Source of the DNA: Hyphomicrobiales bacterium | GTDB taxonomy: Bacteria; Pseudomonadota; Alphaproteobacteria; Rhizobiales; Rhizobiaceae | NCBI GenBank assembly: GCA_011087745.1 | Contig: JAALLB010000025.1 | Location: forward strand, 1-12,263 | Direction: 5' to 3' | Length of the DNA: 12,263 bases | Shown here: piece after piece, positions 1-6,778 of the stretch | Numbering within the stretch: the stretch's first letter is position 1 | Layout of the letters: the number at the start of each line of letters is the position of its first letter | Position numbers and translations under genes: made by a program | The notes under the pieces: model-generated | What the model was told of the DNA's origin: nothing | What the model saw: only the letters and a program-made list of their open reading frames with translations | Databases searched by the model: none

Positions 1-4
1 ATAT

Positions 5-265
5 TCATAGCCCACCCTTATCAGAGATAAATCCTGAAATCAACTTGGCATTGCCGGCAAGAGTGTTTTCTTTGTCGACAGCAACAAAGCAGCACAAATA
101 ATTTTTACCTTCGAGAAAATGGGCTCTGAAACTGTCCTCAGTAAAAGGTGTTTCATGAGCGGTTGTTCCTCCGGCCTCGATGATGTCATTTAGGAGCTTG
201 CATAATTCCGGAACATCATGAAGTTTTACCTCGCAAATTGTCAGTTTGCTGATACTTGAATGCAT
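5..265 (-). CDS. GNAT-family N-acetyltransferase, N-terminal part only (early stop)
   Basis: This 86-residue product resembles the N-terminal third of phosphinothricin/amino-acid type GNAT acetyltransferases, which transfer an acetyl group from acetyl-CoA to an amine. The stretch LLNDIIEAGGTTAHETPFT (residues 24-42) is the characteristic part, followed by a beta-strand-like CFVAVD and a GF motif near residue 78. Family members are usually about 150-180 residues. The acetyl-CoA pyrophosphate-binding motif (Q/RxxGxG/A) should come after the point where a TGA (positions 5-7) ends this frame, so the product would lack catalytic capacity. The ATG lies one base after the xerD stop codon, with AGGGA about 8 bases upstream, so it is probably co-transcribed with xerD. 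Only four bases of the window lie beyond the stop. I cannot tell a point nonsense mutation from a frameshift, a natural truncation or a contig-edge artefact. Confidence 0.55.
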   Translation of the reverse strand: MHSSISKLTICEVKLHDVPELCKLLNDIIEAGGTTAHETPFTEDSFRAHFLEGKNYLCCFVAVDKENTLAGNAKLISGFISDKGGL

Positions 266-266
266 T

Positions 267-1196
267 TTAAGTTTTCCCTAGGGGATGATGTTCTTCCACC
301 AATTGTTTGAGCCGTTCATCCAGGACATGCGTATAAATCTGGGTTGTGGAAATGTCAGCATGACCCAGTAATTGTTGTACTGAACGTAGGTCAGCTCCAT
401 TTTGCAAGAGGTGACTTGCGAAAGCGTGGCGCATTACATGGGGTGAAATTTTTGCCGCATCAAGATTTGCTCGCAATGCCAGATCTTTTAAGTCTCTTGC
501 AAAAACCTGCCTCGCGTAATACCCTGTGGTAGAACTTGCCGGAAACAAAAATTTGCTATTTTCACCTTTCTGGCCAGCTTTCATGTGTGAACCATAAAGT
601 GCAATTGCGTCTTTGCATCTTGCTGAAAGCGGTACGATGCGTTCTTTATTGCCTTTGCCAACGATAGTTAAAAATCTTCCGGATGCGTTTGCAGCTGTTT
701 TGGGCAGGCTTACCAATTCACTGACCCGAAGACCGGTCGCGTAGAGCATTTCTATTAAAACAAATAGTCGAGCTGCCCGAAGTTTTTTTGTAGGCGTGCC
801 TTTAGTGTTTTTTGCTTCATGTTCTGCAAGGCCGATTAATTGATCAACTTCTTCGATGCTCATGACTTTAGGCAAGGGGCGGCCTAATTTGGGGCTGTCC
901 ACGGTGCTGCAAGGATCATCGGTTCTAATGTCTTCAGCAAAAAGGAATTTATGAAATTGTCTTATGCTTGAAAGATGTCTTGCCTGTGTTGAAGCAGACA
1001 ATCCTTCTGCGGACAGGTTTTGTAGGTGAGTTTCAACATGGTTGACTTGAGCCTTGGAAAACAGGGAACCTTTGTCCAGTAAATGCTCGCCATAGCTTCT
1101 CAGATCACGTTCATAGGATGACAGTGTATTTTTTGCAGCACCTCTTTCGGCGCTCATCATTTCAAGGAATGCTTCTATTAGGTGGAATTCTTTCAA
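267..1196 (-). CDS. xerD: Site-specific tyrosine recombinase XerD
   Basis: XerD is a cytoplasmic tyrosine recombinase that, with XerC and under FtsK control, resolves chromosome dimers at dif. The 309-residue protein has the usual length. Residues 5-90 form the SAM-like core-binding domain (LIEAFLEMMSAERGAAKNTL). Residues 110-300 form the catalytic domain, with the full set R157 (YATGLRVSE), K181 (GKGNKERIVPL), H253 and R256 (HVMRHAFASHLL), H279 (LLGHADISTTQ) and the nucleophile Y288 (IYTHV). The start is TTG at 1194-1196: an in-frame TAA lies only three codons upstream, AAGGG is suitably placed as ribosome binding site, and the conserved N-terminus begins at once. The small membrane-protein gene ends 9 bases upstream, suggesting one transcript. 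XerD rather than XerC or a phage integrase is favoured by the LGHADISTTQIYTHV signature and by the position next to aroK. Confidence 0.95.
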   Translation of the reverse strand: MKEFHLIEAFLEMMSAERGAAKNTLSSYERDLRSYGEHLLDKGSLFSKAQVNHVETHLQNLSAEGLSASTQARHLSSIRQFHKFLFAEDIRTDDPCSTVDSPKLGRPLPKVMSIEEVDQLIGLAEHEAKNTKGTPTKKLRAARLFVLIEMLYATGLRVSELVSLPKTAANASGRFLTIVGKGNKERIVPLSARCKDAIALYGSHMKAGQKGENSKFLFPASSTTGYYARQVFARDLKDLALRANLDAAKISPHVMRHAFASHLLQNGADLRSVQQLLGHADISTTQIYTHVLDERLKQLVEEHHPLGKT

Positions 1197-1205
1197 GAGA
1201 AGCCC

Positions 1206-1355
1206 TTACCGTTGCGGATTAAGTTTCTTTGCGGGTATTTTCACAGTCATTTCTCTTGGTGTTGGCTCAACAAAAACTGTCAATGCAAACATACTGCCGT
1301 AGCCAATGCCTGCGACTATGCCAATAAAAATTAAAAATCTGAATAAACTGGGCAC
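1206..1355 (-). CDS. Small single-pass membrane protein, 49 residues, GTG start (or frameshifted longer form)
   Basis: This frame encodes a short protein with one strong membrane segment (about residues 5-29, FRFLIFIGIVAGIGYGSMFA onward), then a charged tail EPTPREMTVKIPAKKLNPQR that ends at TAA (1206-1208), 9 bases before the xerD start. The hydrophobic-helix-then-polar-tail layout and the EPxxREMTVKIP pattern resemble small uncharacterised proteins I recall beside xerD in Rhizobiales; that recollection is not verified. The only start in the open frame is GTG at 1353-1355, because a TAA closes the frame at 1371-1373. A strong AGGAGG (1383-1388) lies 27 bases upstream of that GTG, but 11 bases before an ATG (1369-1371) in another frame. 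The true N-terminus may therefore begin at that ATG and reach this frame through a +1 shift or an extra base in the GGGG run. The function is unknown. Confidence 0.6.
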   Translation of the reverse strand: MPSLFRFLIFIGIVAGIGYGSMFALTVFVEPTPREMTVKIPAKKLNPQR

Positions 1356-1382
1356 GTTTCCCCGTTGCCATTACTAAATCCA

Positions 1383-1388
1383 CCTCCT
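1383..1388 (-). promoter_or_regulatory. Strong Shine-Dalgarno (AGGAGG) before the small membrane-protein gene
   Basis: AGGAGG on the minus strand is a perfect match to the anti-Shine-Dalgarno complement. It is followed after 11 bases by ATG at 1369-1371. That ATG opens a 34-residue frame without recognisable character (stop at 1267-1269), while the frame with a plausible membrane protein starts only at GTG 1353-1355. The site therefore supports translation initiation here on the minus strand but leaves the reading frame in doubt. Confidence 0.55.
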
Positions 1389-1455
1389 TTATGTAAAACC
1401 ATAAAGCAAATGGCAAGCCTCGACTTGCATTGATAGACTTGACCTCCTGCCACTT

Positions 1456-2070
1456 ATGGTATCGAAAGGGCAAAACGAACAGATATTTAATGCAATGGCA
1501 AACCGAAGACAGTCCCGGGCAAATAGAATTTTATCCCAATTAGATGGGCGCAGCATTGTGTTTCTTGGCATGATGGGTTGCGGGAAATCGGCAATTGGTA
1601 AAATGGTTGCTCGACGACTTGGGCTCGAGTTCGTGGATGCAGATACCGAGATAGAAGTTGCGGCAGGCCGACCTGTTGCTGATATTTTTGAAGAATATGG
1701 TGAAGAAGAATTTCGTCGGTTAGAAGAAAAAGTTATTGAACGGGTGCTTGCTGAAAAGCCTGTTTTGTTGGCTCTTGGCGGCGGGGCTTTCATGGCTGAG
1801 CCAACACGTGAGATTATTGAGAAATACGGATTGTCGGTTTGGATTAAAGCTGATCTCAATTTATTGCTGGAGCGCGTTGGTCGCAGACCCGGCAAGAGGC
1901 CTTTGCTTAGCAAGGGAAACCCAAAGGAAATTTTCGAGAATCTTCTGAAGATTCGTGAACCAGTTTATGCTTTAGCTGAATTGCATATTGAATCAAAAGG
2001 CGGCACAAAGTCAGACATGCGCAATGTCGTGATGGATGCGCTTGATGAACATTTGAAGGTGCCGACATGA
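1456..2070 (+). CDS. aroK: Shikimate kinase
   Basis: Shikimate kinase phosphorylates shikimate with ATP to shikimate 3-phosphate, the fifth step of the cytoplasmic chorismate pathway. The 204-residue protein shows Walker A GMMGCGKS (38-45), the shikimate-binding DAD (61-63) with the following TEIE, FRRLE (86-90) whose arginine contacts substrate, the GGG loop (108-110), the lid arginine in GKRPLL (147-151) and the adenine-side REPVY (167-171). An extension of about 30 residues before the P-loop is normal for rhizobial AroK, which favours the ATG at 1456. No clear Shine-Dalgarno precedes it, and the ATG at 1495 is a possible alternative. The end overlaps aroB by four bases (ATGA), implying translational coupling. 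The gene diverges from the xerD group across 100 bases. I found no promoter there that I would defend. Confidence 0.95.
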   Translation: MVSKGQNEQIFNAMANRRQSRANRILSQLDGRSIVFLGMMGCGKSAIGKMVARRLGLEFVDADTEIEVAAGRPVADIFEEYGEEEFRRLEEKVIERVLAEKPVLLALGGGAFMAEPTREIIEKYGLSVWIKADLNLLLERVGRRPGKRPLLSKGNPKEIFENLLKIREPVYALAELHIESKGGTKSDMRNVVMDALDEHLKVPT

Positions 2071-3188
2071 GCATGGCAGTTAAAGATTTGGTCAATGTGA
2101 ACCTTGGAGATCGGTCTTATGCGATTAAAATTGGAAAAGGTGTTCTATCGCATATTGCTGAGACGGTTAAATCTGTTTCGGCTGATGCTCGTTGCGTGAT
2201 TGTAACGGACACCAATGTCAATGTGGCTCACGGTGATAGCTTACGCGGGATTTTGGATGAACAGCAAATCCAACACTTCACTATAGAAGTAGAGTCCGGC
2301 GAAAAATCCAAGTCCTGGAGCGTATTTCAGCTGGTTGTTGATGATATTCTGGCAACCAAGCTTGAGCGCAATGATCTGGTTATTGCTTTTGGTGGCGGTG
2401 TTGTAGGTGACTTGGCTGGATTTGCTGCTTCCGTTGTGCGACGTGGCATGCGGTTTATTCAGATTCCAACCTCTTTGCTTGCCCAGGTAGACTCGTCCGT
2501 TGGCGGAAAGACAGGCATCAATTCATCTCACGGGAAAAACCTAGTGGGTGCATTTTATCAACCGGCAGAAGTGTTGATTGATTTGGATGTTTTAAAGACA
2601 TTGAGCCCAAGAGAGTTTCGTGCTGGTTATGCAGAGGTTGCCAAATATGGGTTGATAAAATATCCAGATTTTTTCAGCTGGCTGGAGCAAAATTATGGTG
2701 ATGTTTTTTCTCATGGAGGAGCTTTGGCAACGGCGATAAGGACGTCTTGTGAGGCAAAGGCTGAAATTGTTGCTGCTGATGAAACCGAAGCAGGGCAACG
2801 TGCCTTGCTCAATTTAGGGCATACCTTTGGACATGCGTTAGAGGGATATACAGCTTACGACGGTACACGTTTGGTGCATGGAGAAGGTGTTGCTATTGGC
2901 ATGGTGTTAGCGCATCGATTTTCCAATCGACTGAACCATTGCTCTATGGACGATGTTTCCCGTGTTGAAGCGCATTTAAAGGCCGTAGGTCTTCCAACGA
3001 ACATATCGGACATTCCGGGCGAGCAACCGGGCGTTGAAACCTTGATGAGCTTTATTGCACAGGATAAAAAGGTCAAACGCGGAGCTTTAACCTTTATCCT
3101 TACAAAAGGCATCGGGAAGTCCTATATTGCAGACGATATACCTCCATCAGAGGTTTCGGGATTTTTAACGGAACAAATGACTAAATGA
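2067..3188 (+). CDS. aroB: 3-dehydroquinate synthase
   Basis: AroB converts DAHP to 3-dehydroquinate, the second step of the shikimate pathway, using NAD+ transiently and a divalent metal (Zn or Co). The 373-residue protein has the normal family length. The nucleotide-binding region includes GGGVVGDLAGFAASVVRRG (109-127), followed by IPTSLLAQVDSSVGGKTGIN (133-152) around the active site. The metal ligands expected from the family are all present: E190 (GYAEVAKYG), H252 (NLGHTFGHALE) and H271 (LVHGEGVAIGM). The start ATG overlaps the aroK stop as ATGA. A second ATG two codons later is an equally acceptable start, and GAAGG upstream can serve either one. Its own stop overlaps the next gene in the same ATGA manner, so aroK, aroB and the CBS-domain gene behave as one operon. 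I see no lesion. Confidence 0.97.
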   Translation: MSMAVKDLVNVNLGDRSYAIKIGKGVLSHIAETVKSVSADARCVIVTDTNVNVAHGDSLRGILDEQQIQHFTIEVESGEKSKSWSVFQLVVDDILATKLERNDLVIAFGGGVVGDLAGFAASVVRRGMRFIQIPTSLLAQVDSSVGGKTGINSSHGKNLVGAFYQPAEVLIDLDVLKTLSPREFRAGYAEVAKYGLIKYPDFFSWLEQNYGDVFSHGGALATAIRTSCEAKAEIVAADETEAGQRALLNLGHTFGHALEGYTAYDGTRLVHGEGVAIGMVLAHRFSNRLNHCSMDDVSRVEAHLKAVGLPTNISDIPGEQPGVETLMSFIAQDKKVKRGALTFILTKGIGKSYIADDIPPSEVSGFLTEQMTK

Positions 3189-4444
3189 CAACAGCTTTTT
3201 GGCTAATCTTTTTTGCAATCATTCTTTTAATTGCTTTATCAGCCTTTTTTTCCGGCTCGGAGACAGCGCTTACAGCCGCCTCTCGAGCCCGTATGCATCA
3301 ACTTGAGAAAAATGGTGATAAGCGCGCATCTGATGTGACTGAGCTCATAGAAAACCGTGAACAATTAATCGGGACGCTGCTAATTGGCAATAATATTGTC
3401 AATATTTTAGCTTCCGCATTGGCGACCAGTTTCTTTTTGACTTTATTTGGTGAAGCTGGTGTTGCGGTCGCAACTTTGGTGATGACCATACTTGTTGTTA
3501 TTTTTGCAGAAGTAATGCCCAAGTCAGTGGCACTTGCAAATGCAGACAAATTTGCTGTGACCGTTGCTCCTGTCATTCGTATCCTGGTGATTATTTTTGC
3601 GCCGCTTGCAAAGGCCGTCGGGTGGTTGGTGCGCAGAATTTTGAGCCTGGTTGGAGCTCCTATTGGTAGTGATGATCTTTTGACACCGCATGAAGAATTG
3701 CGCGGGGCGGTGGAGCTGTTACACCGCGATGGATCGGTGATTAAAGATGATCGAGACCGTTTAGGTGGTATTTTGGATCTTCACGAGTTGGAAATTTCTG
3801 ACGTGATGATCCACCGCACAAATATGGAAAGTATCAATGCGGATGATGCTCCTGAACAGATTGTTAAGCAAATTTTGGCGAGCCCCCATACGCGCATTCC
3901 GCTTTGGCAGGGTGAGAATGACAATATAATTGGTGTTATTCACTCAAAAGATATTTTGCGAGCGCTTGCTGGTAAACATAAAAATCCAAAAACGCTTGAT
4001 ATCAAGAAAATTGCTTCAAAGCCGTGGTTCGTGCCTGAAACAACTACTCTAAAAGATCAGCTCAATGCTTTCCTTCGCAAACAAGCCCATATCGCGCTTG
4101 TAGTCGATGAATACGGTGAAGTGGAAGGGCTTGTGACCCTTGAAGATATTTTGGAAGAAATCGTTGGTGAGATCGCTGATGAACATGATGAAGAAGTATC
4201 TGGCGTGAAAGTACAGTCAGATGGTTCCTGGATTGTTGAGGGGGGAGTGCCTCTTCGAGACTTAAATCGGGCGCTGGATTGGAATTTGCCGGATGAAGAA
4301 GCGAATACCGTTGCGGGTCTGGTCATTCATTCTGCGCAGATGATTCCGGAAGAAAAGCAGACATTTACGTTTTATGATAAGCGATTTGTGGTCTTGAAAC
4401 GCGAAAAGAACAGAATTACGAGTTTACGCATAAGGAATTTGTGA
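3185..4444 (+). CDS. CNNM/HlyC-CorC family membrane protein with CBS domain pair (putative Mg2+/Co2+ efflux)
   Basis: This 419-residue inner-membrane protein has the standard three-part layout of the CNNM/CorC (hemolysin C-like) family. An N-terminal transmembrane DUF21/CNNM domain covers about residues 1-160, with FFSGSETALTAASRARM (21-37), the LIGNN motif (66-70) and the EVMPKS turn (109-114). A tandem CBS domain pair follows (about 205-335; HTRIPLW, VDEYGEVEGLVTLEDILEEI). The C-terminal CorC_HlyC domain covers about 345-419 (WIVEGGVPLRDLN). Related proteins are implicated in Mg2+ or Co2+ efflux, with the CBS pair binding ATP-Mg. Transport is inferred here rather than shown, and the old name hemolysin is misleading. 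The ATG overlaps the aroB stop by four bases, so it is translationally coupled to the shikimate genes, although no biochemical link is evident. Confidence 0.9.
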   Translation: MTTAFWLIFFAIILLIALSAFFSGSETALTAASRARMHQLEKNGDKRASDVTELIENREQLIGTLLIGNNIVNILASALATSFFLTLFGEAGVAVATLVMTILVVIFAEVMPKSVALANADKFAVTVAPVIRILVIIFAPLAKAVGWLVRRILSLVGAPIGSDDLLTPHEELRGAVELLHRDGSVIKDDRDRLGGILDLHELEISDVMIHRTNMESINADDAPEQIVKQILASPHTRIPLWQGENDNIIGVIHSKDILRALAGKHKNPKTLDIKKIASKPWFVPETTTLKDQLNAFLRKQAHIALVVDEYGEVEGLVTLEDILEEIVGEIADEHDEEVSGVKVQSDGSWIVEGGVPLRDLNRALDWNLPDEEANTVAGLVIHSAQMIPEEKQTFTFYDKRFVVLKREKNRITSLRIRNL

Positions 4445-4518
4445 CGATTTGTTGCGAATCCTTTCTGCATCTGTTTTATGGATGCAAATATTCAACCTAC
4501 CCATAAGTGTGGATTTTA

Positions 4519-5475
4519 ATGGTAAGTTATTTAGAATTTGAAAAGCCTGTTGCAGATCTTGAAGGTCAAATCAGAGAATTACGCAGTCTTGTAGAGCAAG
4601 ATGAAACAGTTGATCTTAGCGATGATATTGCACGACTTGAAACCAAGTCTGCTGATATTTTGAAAGGTCTTTATTCAAAACTGACACCTTGGGACAAGAC
4701 CCAGGTTGCGCGTCATCCTGATCGCCCTCATTTTTTTGATTATCAAAAAGCTATGATTGATGATTTCACGCCACTTGCAGGCGACCGCTATTTTGGTGAA
4801 GATCATGCGATTTTTGCTGGCTTTGGGCGTTTTGAAGGGCGTTCTGTTGCTGTTATTGGCCAGGAAAAGGGCATGAACACAGAAACCCGCCTGAAGCATA
4901 ACTTTGGGATGGCAAGACCAGAAGGATATCGAAAAGCCATTCGAATTATGGATATGGCTGAGCGTTTCAATTTGCCGGTTATTTCCTTGGTGGATACAGC
5001 CGGTGCTTACCCTGGTCTTGGTGCTGAGGCACGTGGGCAGGCCGAAGCGATTGCGCGTTCAACCGAAAAATGTCTGACGCTCGAAGTGCCAATGGTTTCA
5101 ATTATTATTGGGGAAGGTGGTTCTGGGGGTGCAATTGCAATTGCGTCAGCCAATCGCGTCTATATGCTTGAGCATTCCATATACAGTGTAATTTCACCCG
5201 AAGCCGGGGCATCCATCTTGTGGCGTGATCCTGCACGGGCCAAAGATATTGCAACATCAATGAAGATTACCGCTCAGGATTTGCTTGAAATGGGCATTGT
5301 AGATGGCATTATTCCTGAACCGTTGGGCGGCGCTCATCGTGGTCATGATGCTGTGTTTGATGCTGCCAAAACTCAGATTTCGGATGCCTTAAAAGAATTT
5401 GAAAATATGAGCGGTGCAGATATCAAGCGAGCGCGACAGGACAAATTTTTGGCGATGGGTCGCAATTTATCCTAA
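4519..5475 (+). CDS. accA: Acetyl-CoA carboxylase carboxyltransferase subunit alpha
   Basis: AccA pairs with AccD to form the carboxyltransferase that moves the carboxyl group from carboxybiotin-BCCP to acetyl-CoA, giving malonyl-CoA for fatty acid synthesis. From the ATG at 4519 the protein has 318 residues, the usual length. The start MVSYLEFEKPVADLE matches the family N-terminus, so the four extra codons from a GTG at 4507 are probably not used. Landmarks are ARHPDRPHFFDY (65-75), IGQEKG (113-118), ARPEGYRKA (132-140), SLVDTAGAYPGLGAEARGQA (156-175) and the crotonase-fold oxyanion loop GEGGSGGA (198-205), followed by EHSIYSVISPEAGASILWRD (218-237). A 74-base gap separates it from the upstream gene. 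It holds a 6-bp inverted repeat (4466-4486) without a T-run, so either a separate promoter or read-through from the aro operon is possible. The ribosome binding site is weak. Confidence 0.96.
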   Translation: MVSYLEFEKPVADLEGQIRELRSLVEQDETVDLSDDIARLETKSADILKGLYSKLTPWDKTQVARHPDRPHFFDYQKAMIDDFTPLAGDRYFGEDHAIFAGFGRFEGRSVAVIGQEKGMNTETRLKHNFGMARPEGYRKAIRIMDMAERFNLPVISLVDTAGAYPGLGAEARGQAEAIARSTEKCLTLEVPMVSIIIGEGGSGGAIAIASANRVYMLEHSIYSVISPEAGASILWRDPARAKDIATSMKITAQDLLEMGIVDGIIPEPLGGAHRGHDAVFDAAKTQISDALKEFENMSGADIKRARQDKFLAMGRNLS

Positions 5476-5587
5476 TTTGCATGATTTTTGAGTTCCGCTG
5501 ACAATATTGTGAGCAGGGTTTAGTAATGGCTTGTCAATTGATATGCCTTATATCATCTTATGAACGATGTTATTTTGACGGAAAATC

Positions 5588-6736
5588 ATGCGACGTAGAG
5601 CTTCAAAAAATATTGCTATTTTGTTTGCCGGTACGCTGCTTGCAGCCTGTAATGGTGTTTTGGATAGTGGCATTCCAAAACATGAACGTCCTGTGCCTGC
5701 TCATCTCACAAAAATTATGAAAACCAAGGGTATGAGCCTTGGCGCACCCATTATGTTGCGGATCTTCAAAGAAGAAAACGTAATGGAAGTGTGGAAGCAA
5801 GACTACAACAAGCGGTATTCGCTTTTAAACTCATATGAAATTTGTAAGTGGTCGGGGAAACTTGGTCCAAAATATAAAGAAGGTGACCGTCAGGCTCCTG
5901 AAGGGTTTTATCATGTCACCAAAGGCTTGATGAATCCAAATTCCAGTTATCATTTGTCATTTAATCTTGGATATCCAAACGTTTATGACCGCTCGCACAA
6001 TCGCACCGGTTCATATTTGATGGTGCATGGAGATTGTTCCTCGGCGGGCTGTTATTCAATGACAGATGAATACATAGAAGAAATTTATGCCTTGGCGAGA
6101 GAATCGTTCAAAGGCGGCCAAAAAGCATTTCAGGTACAGGCATTTCCGTTTAGGATGACTGCTGAAAACATGGCCAAAAAGATCAATCACCCCAAATTTG
6201 AGTTTTGGAAAATGCTCAAGGAAGGGAGTGATCATTTTGAGGTTACCAATAAGCAACCAAAAGTGGATGTTTGTGAAAAGCGTTATGTATTTAACCGAAT
6301 TGTGGATGAAGGTGAGAAGTTTAATTCACGTCTTCAGTGTCCGCCGGCAAAAACTTCAAAAAGCCTTGCACTTGCCTTTAATGAAAAACAGTCAAAAGAT
6401 CAGGCCATATTTGATAAAATACTGAAGCGAGCAGCGGCTAGTCCGTTTGTGAAGCCTGAATATAAACCGCTAACCACCAATCTTTCCATCAAGGCCAATC
6501 CAACAATTGGTACGCTTGCAATTCTTGAACCACCAAAGCCGCAGCCAGTTGTTGTTCCAACAACTGCACCTGAAACTGCTGCAACGGTTGGCGAGACGGC
6601 TTCTGAACCTGTAACGACGCAAGAGTTTAATCCGATCAGTAGTGAAATTGTAAAGATTGACCCGGCAACGAATGCTCCTGTGTCACAGCCACAAGCCATT
6701 AATGTTGAAGCTCAGAATGTTGCGGTGCCTCAATAA
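5588..6736 (+). CDS. L,D-transpeptidase (YkuD domain) lipoprotein, YafK-like
   Basis: This 382-residue protein starts with a lipoprotein signal: basic MRRRASK, a hydrophobic stretch, and the lipobox LAAC with C21 as the lipidated residue. The residue after it is Asn rather than Asp, so outer-membrane sorting is likely. The YkuD fold covers about residues 50-200. The catalytic motif HGDCSSAGCYSM gives H147 and the nucleophile C155, as in YafK/DpaA-type enzymes. Such enzymes act in the periplasm and either form or hydrolyse bonds to meso-diaminopimelate in peptidoglycan, including protein anchors; which reaction applies cannot be read from the sequence. The last 90 or so residues are rich in Pro, Thr, Val and Ala (PKPQPVVVPTTAPETAATVG) and look disordered. 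The gene follows accA after 112 bases and converges with secA, leaving only 42 bases between the stops. The ATG at 5588 is chosen because the signal peptide begins there. Confidence 0.88.
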   Translation: MRRRASKNIAILFAGTLLAACNGVLDSGIPKHERPVPAHLTKIMKTKGMSLGAPIMLRIFKEENVMEVWKQDYNKRYSLLNSYEICKWSGKLGPKYKEGDRQAPEGFYHVTKGLMNPNSSYHLSFNLGYPNVYDRSHNRTGSYLMVHGDCSSAGCYSMTDEYIEEIYALARESFKGGQKAFQVQAFPFRMTAENMAKKINHPKFEFWKMLKEGSDHFEVTNKQPKVDVCEKRYVFNRIVDEGEKFNSRLQCPPAKTSKSLALAFNEKQSKDQAIFDKILKRAAASPFVKPEYKPLTTNLSIKANPTIGTLAILEPPKPQPVVVPTTAPETAATVGETASEPVTTQEFNPISSEIVKIDPATNAPVSQPQAINVEAQNVAVPQ

Positions 6737-6778
6737 GCTCAAAGAATTGATTCTTCTCAGTAATTTTAAAGCTGAAAA

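Noticed and set aside
1389..1913. A 174-codon open frame on the minus strand, antisense to aroK
   Set aside because: It is rich in Ser, Arg and Pro with no motif, overlaps a fully convincing aroK, and has no ribosome binding site. It is a shadow of codon use on the other strand.
4466..4486. A 6-bp inverted repeat TGCATC/GATGCA with a 9-base loop before accA
   Set aside because: The stem is short, with no following T-run and no known regulator match. It is compatible with chance.
5526..5720. A 64-codon open frame upstream of and overlapping the L,D-transpeptidase start
   Set aside because: It overlaps the lipoprotein signal peptide and YkuD gene in another frame, is Cys/Leu-rich without motifs, and lacks a ribosome binding site.
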